From: Aedes albopictus
Taxonomy: Eukaryota; Arthropoda; Insecta; Diptera; Culicidae
Direction: 5' to 3'
Length of the DNA: 64,000 bases
NCBI RefSeq assembly: GCF_035046485.1
Contig: NC_085138.1
Coordinates: 276,563,694 to 276,627,693, forward strand
Part shown: piece after piece, positions 56,336 to 64,000 of the stretch
Numbering within the stretch: position 1 is the stretch's first letter
How the letters are laid out: every line of letters begins with the position of its first letter
Notes under the pieces: model-generated
Database searches by the model: none
Told to the model about the DNA's origin: nothing
What the model saw: only the letters and a program-made list of their open reading frames with translations
Translations under genes and position numbers: made by a program

Positions 56336-56993
56336 TCGGTTCGAAAACATTATTGAGATAAACAGTTATGACATTATCAATGGAAAGAAAAACAACACAA
56401 ATTATCTGATGTGAAAAAAAAAAGATATATGGAACAAATATATTGTTATAGATCATATAGATGGAGAAATCTATACTTGGTTTATTAAATTGAGGAATCG
56501 AGTCTACTATGAGAGTCTAGCATATAATTAGACTTTTATGATGGTGTATAATATTTCTAATAGAATTTCAAGTCTAATTTCAGCAACCTTTTCAATAGAA
56601 GTTAATGCAATCAGTATTGTGCGGAATGAAATCAATTTATTCTAACACATCTTAGAGAAGAAGAAACTGGATGGCTAAGTATAATGAGAAAAAAAAGAAA
56701 TATGTGTTGGTGTTCAAATAATTACTTATACTTCTTTTCCCTCAGATTCAAGAACGCACATTTATTATAGCCAAACCTTATGACAGGAAATATGGGGTTT
56801 AATGAGAAGCTACGAACGATGCAGACATTACAAATTATCGTTCAGCCACGTCGGATAATCTTCCTGCAATCAATCAAGCATATCGCGTATAAGAAATTTA
56901 TGAATACTTGTTTATAGACTATATATAGATATGGTTGTAATTAGAACGAAATAATGTAACATTATATCCAATTTTATTAAAGATAAGGAGAGA

Positions 56994-57086
56994 TGTAGTA
57001 GGCTATGCATTAGGTATCACTCTGAATAAACGTCACTTGTATACTGTACACTGAAATAGTAAGAAGTGTTTTTACTAAACACTACA
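56994..57086 (+). repeat. 3' LTR, 93 bp
   Basis: Direct repeat of 53100-53192, preceded by a purine tract and followed by the TAAAT duplication. Confidence 0.9.
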
Positions 57087-57339
57087 TAAATGAGGGGGTT
57101 AGAAGCGAAGGGGTGTAAGTGACAAAAACCCACTTTCGAGTAAATGAGGTTTAAAGTTTATCGCCAATTTTTAATCCCATACGAAATGTATGAAGTTAAA
57201 CCCCAGTTCTTCCGATTTATTGTAATTTTTCTAATCATCGTAAAAATGATTTAAAAAAAGTTCCTGAAAGCTTGAAATTTGAAGAATTTTTTAATATGCT
57301 CAGCTCAAAATTAACTAAATGATCACTTACACCCCTTTG

Positions 57340-58030
57340 CATCTGGGCCCCCCAAAATGTGAACCAAACCCATACATGCGAAACATCAAATAAAGCATTT
57401 TTCGATGACCTGATAAACGGTTTTCTAGGAAATAGCCTCTAATCACAATAAAGATTACCGGTAGTGTTCCAGAACCGATTCTGGATGACCCGTCGGAATT
57501 GGTTAATTGTAAAGATGAACCAAACTCATACATGCGACACATCAATTTGCGGCTATTTAGGAAACCTGATGAACAGTTTCCAAGAAACTAGTTTCAGATC
57601 ATATTTAGGACAATCGGTACTGTCCTGGAACCAGATCCGGGTGTCTCGCCGGAAGTGTGAAAATGTTGTATCAAACAAAACCCATGCAAACCCATGGTAC
57701 ACCAAATAGCAGCATTTTTGATAACCTAATGACGGTTAATAAGAAAATAGTCTCAGATCATTTTTGTGACAACCGGTAGTGTACCGGAACCGATTCTGGG
57801 TATCCCACCGGAAGTGGTCAAATGTAAAAGCGAAACTAACCCATCCGTTAAGCAATGAAATAGTCTCTTTCCATATTTGGGTCAATCGGTAGTGTCGTGG
57901 AATCGGTTCCGAGTGTCCCACCGAAAGTAGTAAAACGAAACACATTTAAGACTACCAGTAGTGTTCTGGATCCGGTTCCAGGAGTCTCGTCGGAAGTTAT
58001 CAGATGAAAAAGTGAACACAAGTAACATCA
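57340..58030. repeat. Degenerate 155-bp tandem repeat, CCGGTAGT family
   Basis: The core ACCGGTAGTGTTC(C)GGAACCG recurs at 57458, 57612, 57770, 57884 and 57955 (spacings 154, 158, 114 and 71). Each is followed by GTCCCACCGGAAGTGG-like text and AACCAAACCCATGCATGCGA. The shorter spacings reflect deletions. The same unit occurs at 52995 and 63464. Confidence 0.85.
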
Positions 58031-58305
58031 TCCACATTGTGGCTTTCTATGCTTTGGTCTAAATGAGTTGCACTAAAAGCACACAAAACTTCCATCTTGT
58101 CAGTTGAGTTGCATTTAAACTCCGAAATAGATCTGTGCGCCGACTACCTATATTTTGGTCGGCGGCAGCGGCGTGAATCGGCGTGACCAGTGTGACCAGT
58201 GATAAGACCCATTGTGGCATAACCTGTATTCTTAATGCAGTGCATGTTGCATGACTTCATTGCAAATTAAGGGCAATAAAATTTTGATTTTGCTACAGCT
58301 TTTGT
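58031..58305. other. No gene seen
   Basis: Unique-looking spacer before the second 24-bp array. Confidence 0.35.
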
Positions 58306-59360
58306 TTCGATTTATTGGAATTTCCAGAAGCTATCGTATTTGATAATAAGGTCACACTATTTGCACTAAAGAATCCCCGAATAATTTCAGGAAGGAATCT
58401 CAGAAGGAGTTCCAAGAAGAGCCTTAAAGAAACTCTTGAAGGAATCTATGAAAAAAAATCTGGACTAATCTACAGGAAATGCTGTATGAAACCTGAAGGA
58501 ATTTTTTCAAGAATATCTGCTGGTTCCAGAATCTCTTCTAGAGAGATTCCTGCAGAAACTCCTTCAGAAATCACTGATTGGAATTTTCGAGGCATTTCAG
58601 AAGGAAATACATGAAGAAATCCCCAAATGAATTCAAGCAGGAATCCCAGGGGAATTACAACAGGAATCCCCAAAGGACTTCCAGGAGGAATCTTCGAAGA
58701 AATTTCTAAACAAATTTTAGAAGATTTCCCTTTCTATTAGGAATCAACGAAAAATATCCAGGAGGAATCGCTAAAGGAATTCCGGGAGAATTCCCTGACA
58801 GAATTCTAGGAAGAATTTCCGAAAGAATTCCACAAGGAACCCTCGAAGGAGTTCTAGGAAGAATTCCGTAAGGGATCCCCGAAGGCATTCCAGGAGGAAT
58901 TTCCGAAGACATTTAAAGGAGAATCACCAAAGAAATTCCAAGAGGGAATCCCGAAGGAATTCCAATGGAATATCAGGAGAAATCCCCGAAGGAATTTGAG
59001 GAAGAATTCGATGGAAGAACTCCCAAGGAGAAATCCCCGAATGAACTCTAGGAGGAATCCCCGAAGGAATTCCAAGAGGAATCCCCGATAGAGGAGAAAT
59101 CATCGAAGGAATTCAAGGAAGAATCACCAAAGGAATTCCAGGAGGATACCCCGAAAGAATTCTAGGAGCAATCGCCTAAGGAATTTCAGGAGATTTCTCT
59201 GAAAAAAATTGAAGAAAAATAACCAAAGGAATTACATGAAGAAATCCAGAAGGGATTCCAGGAGTAATCCTCGAAAGAGTTCTAGGAAGAATCTTCGAAT
59301 GAATTCCAGGAGGATTATCCGAAGGCGGTCTAGGATGACTCTCCGATGAAATTACAAAGA

Positions 59361-59687
59361 TCGGTTGAAGATAATCACCGTGGACCTTTACTATTATTTG
59401 GTTTGATTGGCTTTTATCGGTGAATTGTAATGAAACTCGCATGCATTTCTTGTGCGTAACGCGTTTCGGCTTACTACGCTTCAGCCATCATCAGACGCAA
59501 CATGCTGATCCAGACCGAACAGCTTGACTGGTCAAAATTAATTTTGACCAACCAAGCTGTTCGGTCTGGATCAGCATGTTGCGTCTGATGATGGCTGAAG
59601 CGTAGTAAGCCGAAACGCGTTACGCACAAGAAATACATGCGAGTTTCATTACAATTCACCGATAAAAGCCAATCAAACCAAATAATA
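59361..59687. mobile_element. Hairpin insertion with 13-bp target duplication
   Basis: An exact duplication GAAATTACAAAGA (59348-59360 and 59688-59700) flanks 327 bp. The first 30 bp are unpaired; from 59391 the rest is an almost perfect palindrome (arms about 149 bp with only a few mismatches, centred on TCAAAATTAATTTTGA). A 13-bp duplication is unusual for a DNA foldback and typical of target-primed insertion, yet there is no A-rich tail. Family unknown. Confidence 0.8.
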
Positions 59688-59840
59688 GAAATTACAAAGA
59701 ATTTGTAGGAGGAACCATCGAAAAATATTCAGGAAGAATCCTCGAAGGAGTTCCAGGAGAAATCCTCGGAGGAATTCCATGAGGAACCCAAAGGAATTTC
59801 AGGATGAATCTCCGGAGGAATTTCAGGAGGAATCCCCGCA

Positions 59841-59981
59841 CAAGGGGAATGACATATCCTTTTCTAACCGGAAAATCCGCATTTATCCGTTCCTAACCGT
59901 CGCTAACCGCTGCTAACTGAGCAACAGTAAGATGCGGTTAACGACGGTTAAAAACGGACAAATGAAGTGTCATTCCCTCTG
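59841..59981. mobile_element. 141-bp hAT-like MITE
   Basis: Ends CAAGGGGAATGACA and the mirror of CAGAGGGAATGACA, with an 8-bp duplication carrying one mismatch (TCCCCGCA at 59833-59840, TCCCCGAA at 59982-59989). Inner blocks with CTAACCG/CGGTTA pair across the centre. Confidence 0.78.
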
Positions 59982-61050
59982 TCCCCGAAAGAATTATAGG
60001 AGGAATCCCCGAATGAGTTCTTGGAGGAACCCTCGTAGGAATTCAATGAGGCATCCCTGAATTAATCCTTGGAGAAATCCCCACAGAAATTTCAAGAGGA
60101 AGAATTCCAGCACGAATTACCACAGCAGAAATGCTCAAAAGAATTCCAGTGGAATTTTCCAAGGGAATTCGAGAAAGTATCCACAAATGGTTTCTAGGAG
60201 GAATCAACGAAAAATATCCAGAATCTCTGAAGGAGTTCAAGGAGAAAATCCTGAGGTAATTCTTGGAGGCATCACCGAAGAAATTCCAAGAGGAATCGCC
60301 GAAAGCATTCTGTTATAAATTTCTGAAGAAAAAGTATAGGAGGAATCTCCGAAGGAAGTCCAACAGGAATACCTATATGAAGTCCAGGAGGAATCCCCGG
60401 AGGAACTCCAGCAGAAATCTTCGAAGGAATTCTAAAAGAAATCACCAAAGGTTTTTCAGGAGAAAACCACGAAGGAATTGCAGGAAGAGTTCTCGAAAGA
60501 ATTACAAGAGGAATCCTCGAAGGAAGTCTAGGAGGAAACCCCGGAAGAAAATCTAGAAGGAATCCCCGATAGAATTCCAGGAGAAATGGAAAGGAATTCT
60601 AGGAGGAATCTCCGAATGAAATTCCAGAAGGAATTCCAAAAGGAATCTTCGAAATAAATTCAGAAGAACCGCAGGAGGAAATGCAGGAGGAATCCTTGAA
60701 GAAATTACAGGAGAATCCCTGCAGGAATTCCAGGGTGAATGCTCGAAAGAGTTCCAGTAGGAATATGCGAAAGATTTCCAGGCGGAATCCTCGAAGGATT
60801 TTCAGCGGAATTTATCCGGGTAGAGGGAAGGATTTGCATGAGGTATCTCATAAAAAAAATCTTGGAGGAATTCTAGAACGAAATCCTGGAGGATTTCTTG
60901 TAGAAATTCCATGAAAGATCCCTCAAAAATATCCTGAATAAATGCCCGACTATAATGCTGAGGAAATAATCGAATGAACTCCCACAAGATTCCCTGGAGG
61001 AACTCCTGTAGGAGTTTCTGAATGAGCTTCTGGATAAATCTCTGATGTAA

Positions 61051-61138
61051 GTGGATGTTCATAAACCACGTAGACCAAATTTCGGCCATCTCAGATCTCC
61101 CTTCTCCTAAAAAGTCTGCGTGGTTTATGAATAGTCCC
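61051..61138. mobile_element. 88-bp MITE with TAA duplication
   Basis: Inverted arms around TTCATAAACCACGTAGAC and its mirror, TAA at 61048-61050 and 61139-61141. Very short, PIF/Harbinger-like by target. The arm sequence is one I associate with abundant Aedes MITEs. Confidence 0.7.
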
Positions 61139-61541
61139 TAAATCCTGGAGGCATCCGTGAGTCCTCCTGGAAAAATCTCAATCAAAAGCTACAATCTGAA
61201 AAAAAAAACCGGGAGCGATTCTGGGGGAATCCCCAAATTCTCCTGGAGGTATTCTTGGATTCTCCTATAAGATTCTCTGAAGGAACTTCTGAAGAGATTT
61301 CTGATGGAACTTCTGTCGGAATCCCTGAAGAAATTCAGAAGGAATCTCTGAAGAAACATCTGCAAGAATCCCTGAAACTTCTGAAGGTTATTTTGAAGGA
61401 ACTCCTAGACTAGTTTCTGTAATAAATTCTGTAGGAATTTCCAAAGCTTAGAAGGAATCCCTGCAGGAACTCCTAGACTATTTTCTAGAGACCTCCTGCA
61501 GGAATCCCTGAAGAAACTTTTTATGGAATTCTGGATGGATC

Positions 61542-61944
61542 CAGGGATGGGAACACTCACTTGCAAAGAGTTACATTCACTTGCTATTTTCTCAGCTCTG
61601 AAGCGTGCAATCAAGAAACGATGTATGGACGACTTTTGCCTTGTGGTTTTGTCTAAAACTTTGCCGAATAGAGTAGGGGTCACACATGCATACCAAAGTC
61701 GTGACAGCGCCGTGAAAACAACTCTCCACGAGGTGAGTGTAATTTACACTCACCTCGTGGAGAGTTGCTTTCGCAGCTCCCTCGCGACTTTGGTATGCGT
61801 GTGCGACCCCTACTCTATTCGGCAAAGTTTTAGACAAAACCACAAAGCAAAAGTCGTCCATACATCGTTTCTTGATTGCACGCTTCTGAGCTGAGAAAAT
61901 AGCAAGTGAATGTAACTCTTTGCAAGTGAGTGTTTCCATCCTTG
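61542..61944. mobile_element. 403-bp hAT-like perfect-type hairpin
   Basis: Ends CAGGGATGGGAACACTCAC and the mirror of CAAGGATGGAAACACTCAC, with an exact 8-bp duplication GATGGATC (61534-61541 and 61945-61952). Both arms (about 200 bp) are highly similar and meet near 61742 in GTGTAATTTACAC. Because of the symmetry, nearly the same 115-123-residue frame is open on both strands; neither is a gene. A transcript would form a long double-stranded hairpin. Confidence 0.88.
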
Positions 61945-62650
61945 GATGGATCTATGGAGGCATTTTATAAGAATCTCTGAAGGGACTTCTGGAAGGATAC
62001 CAGAGTGAACTCCTGTTGAAATAGGTTAGGGAACTACTGAAGGAATTTATAATGAATACCTGGAAGCATCACTAAATCCACCTGAAGCTATTAGGGAGAT
62101 CCTTGAATGAACCCCTGGAGAGATCACCGAAAGAACTCTTGAAATCCTGAAATAATTCCAAGAGGGCTCCCCGAAGAAATTTCAGGAGAGATTCTTGAAG
62201 TAATTTAAGAAGGGATGTAAGAAGGAATTGGTGTAGGAACCCTTGATGAAATTCTTGGAGTAATCTCTGAAGGATCTCCTTGGGCGATTCCTACAGAACA
62301 TCAGAGAAATCCTTTGTTAGAATTCTAGAGGAAAATCTGAAGAAACTCCTTGAGGAATCGATAAGGAAACCCCTGCACTAATTACTTAAAAAACTTCTGC
62401 AGGAACTCTTGTTGGAACTTCAGAAGGAGTCCCTGATGGAACTCTCAGACTATTCTCTGATTGACCTTCTATAGGAATCCCTGGAGAATCTCTAATGTAT
62501 TTTTTGGAGACATCCCTGAATCATCCTGAAATAATTTCTGAAGGTACTCCTGGAGTTTTCTCTGAAGGGACTTCTGTCGAGATCTTAAAAAAAAATATGA
62601 TGAAACTGAGGCATCACTAAATTTTCTAGAAGAATATCTGAAGAAACTTC

Positions 62651-63180
62651 TGAAAAGATATGAATTAAGAATAATGAATGAAATCTAATGAAAAACGAAA
62701 AAAAACTTAGATTTTCGTATTTCCTGAAATTCTATTTGAATTTCCTCAGAAATTCTTAATAAGAGTCTTCTGCAGAGTTTAACTAAAACAATAGGAAGAT
62801 AAAAAAAATAGACAGACCAAAGTTCCAATGACCAGACTTCAAATTGTTAGTACGTGCTGTGTTGAATTTTATTATCATATTGACGATTGATATTTTTGAT
62901 AACTGTTAATAGTATTATTTCCAAAATACGATCCGTTTTTGGATAATCTTATGGTAATCTGCTAGAAAATGGTTTTGACTAGCGTCCATAACTGCAAAAA
63001 TAACCGAATATAAATCATCGATTTTCTCTTTCGCTAATGACCATATCACGTTTTTAGATGAGAAAATCGATGATGAGAAATCAATTATATTGTAGTCAAA
63101 CTGTTATGATATAGTGATCGAGAGATTTTTATTATCTAAATATAAACGTTGCAATAATGTAACAATAAAGTTACTTGTTG
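62651..63180. other. No gene seen
   Basis: AT-rich. A small hairpin ATCATCGATTTTCTC...GAGAAAATCGATGAT spans 63016-63076. Confidence 0.4.
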
Positions 63181-63227
63181 TAGCTTTTATGGTGAGTTGA
63201 GCATGAGCAGCGCTTCTTTCACAGAGC

Positions 63228-63285
63228 TCTTGGTGTAGTATGTAAGGTAAGTAGGTAATACTCCTGGTGTCCATGGTTCGAGTCC
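63228..63285 (+). other. tRNA-like segment with perfect B box
   Basis: GGTTCGAGTCC (63275-63285) is a perfect polymerase III B box. TTGGTGTAGTATGTAAGG upstream resembles the D-arm/A-box of the Feilai-type SINE at 5875. T runs follow at 63297 and 63304. It lacks a complete cloverleaf; probably a SINE head. Confidence 0.5.
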
Positions 63286-63463
63286 GGATAAAATCTTTTT
63301 CCATTTTTTTATCATTCCTCTCGTTTATCTTGTTTAACAATTCAGATTCTGCGCTTTTTGGGTTTCAAAGAAGTAGCAATTGTGTTCTGTCGTCCGTAAT
63401 ACGGACAGCGAATAAATTGCACTAAACTTGCTGTTACTGGCTTAGAAACAAGTCGTGTTGCTT

Positions 63464-63745
63464 GGGAAGCAACCCCATGCATGCGATAAATCTAACCTCG
63501 GCTTTCTTGGTAATGTATGAACGGTTAGCAAGAAAATGAACTCAAACCACATTTAAAACAATCGATTGTGTTCCTCAACAGGTTCCGGGTGTCCTACCGG
63601 AAGTTGTCTGATGTAACCAAACCCATGCATTCGCCCGAACCACATTTGAGATTACCGGCAGTGCTATGGAACCGGTTCAGTGTGTCGTGCCGGATTTGGT
63701 CAGATTTAAAAGTGCACCAAACCCATGCATGTGACAGACACAATA
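63464..63745. repeat. CCGGTAGT-family repeat, about two units
   Basis: AACCCCATGCATGCGATAAA, GGTTAGCAAGAAAATG, GGTTCCGGGTGTCCTACCGG and AACCCATGCATGTGACAG blocks, as in 57340-58030. Confidence 0.75.
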
Positions 63746-64000
63746 AATCCAGTATTATCAGGGCTCAAGAACACTTCGGCCCACGTCGATGGAATCATTA
63801 TGAATACGTATTATTTAACGTACGTACGTTCGTACGTATTTTACGAGAAAGCCACTATCACCACTAGGTGGATTAATCTGGGTTTTTATAGCTAATGTTA
63901 ATTCGACAATGATTTTTCATAAGGGCCTAACTGACTTGATCGATTTCTCTTCGTTGCCTTTCTCTTTCGCTGATAACTTGATCAAAACAAATAAAATAAT
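63746..64000. other. No gene seen
   Basis: Contains a short ACGTACGTACGTTCGTACGT self-complementary run at about 63818-63837. Otherwise nothing supported. Confidence 0.4.

Larger units (their letters stand above)
53100..57086 (+). mobile_element. Second non-autonomous LTR retrotransposon (LARD-like)
   Basis: Identical 93-bp LTRs (53100-53192 and 56994-57086) start TGTAGTAGGC and end AACACTACA. A 5-bp duplication TAAAT lies outside both (53095-53099 and 57087-57091). A primer-binding-site-like TGGCGACTAAGGATG starts one base after the left LTR, and a purine tract AAAGATAAGGAGAGA (56979-56993) abuts the right LTR, so the plus strand is the sense strand. The 3.8-kb interior is very AT-rich and has no gag or pol; the longest frame near the start (53172-53390, rich in K and R) is unrecognised. 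Identical LTRs indicate recent movement. Confidence 0.9.
58310..62650. repeat. Second 24-bp GGAATTCC array, 4.3 kb with insertions
   Basis: Degenerate units such as GGAATCCCCGAAGGAATTCC and CAGGAGGAATC. Unit register changes after about 61000 (GGAACTTCTGAAG types). No terminal inverted repeats or target duplication found, unlike the first array. All open frames in it are by-products of the multiple-of-three period. Four hairpin elements are inserted (59361, 59841, 61051 and 61542). Confidence 0.85.

Noticed and set aside
61523..61939. Similar 115-123-residue frames on both strands
   Set aside because: They are mirror images produced by a 403-bp hairpin element.
1..64000. Integrated viral sequences
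   Set aside because: I looked for viral polymerase, nucleoprotein or helicase motifs on both strands and saw none; all polymerase motifs belong to non-LTR retrotransposons.

Overview
The window looks like repeat-rich, non-genic DNA from an Aedes-type mosquito. The reasons are a near-complete LOA/Lian-type non-LTR retrotransposon, a Feilai-like tRNA-derived SINE, many small TA-, TTAA- and 8-bp-duplication foldback elements, long arrays of GGAATTCC-type 24-bp units, and low GC. The species assignment is inference. I found no host protein gene I can defend; almost everything recognisable is a mobile element, usually nested in another.

Layout. 1-8.5 kb: a decayed tandem array whose units carry an ATGCAAA octamer, a TATA box and a histone-type 3' stem-loop. 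It is interrupted by a fresh 2.4-kb LTR element (3041-5426), a SINE (5875-6054) and a TTAA hairpin (7431-7639). 9.66-10.26 kb: about 85 copies of a 7-bp microsatellite. 12-15 kb: a cluster of palindromic elements, including two TA elements inserted into a third. 17.05-19.3 kb: a Tc1/mariner relic carrying a truncated reverse transcriptase. 20.3 kb: a small hAT-like element. 23.3-28.9 kb: an RTE-like retrotransposon split by a 4.5-kb hAT-like foldback made of 24-bp repeats, itself hit by a TA element. 31.05-34.4 kb: a second RTE-like copy (minus strand) split by a 1.2-kb inverted-repeat element. 34.65-35.6 kb: a TTAA element inside a TTA element.

36.8-44.75 kb is a four-level nest: outer TA element, inner TA element, LOA retrotransposon with a 13-bp target duplication, and a 225-bp TA element inside its ORF1. 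44.9-47.1 kb is a decayed LOA-like copy split by a 213-bp TA element. 48.98-52.34 kb is bounded by inverted repeats with TAA duplications. 53.1-57.1 kb is a second young LTR element with identical 93-bp LTRs and no recognisable gag or pol. 57.3-58.0 and 63.5-63.7 kb hold degenerate repeats of about 155 bp. 58.3-62.65 kb is a second 24-bp array broken by four hairpin elements.

Function. The LOA ORF2 (endonuclease, reverse transcriptase, RNase H) is the only long intact enzyme frame; its partner ORF1 is cut short by an insertion. The TIR, LTR and SINE copies look non-autonomous and would depend on enzymes encoded elsewhere. Because many insertions carry exact target duplications, their relative order can be read directly.
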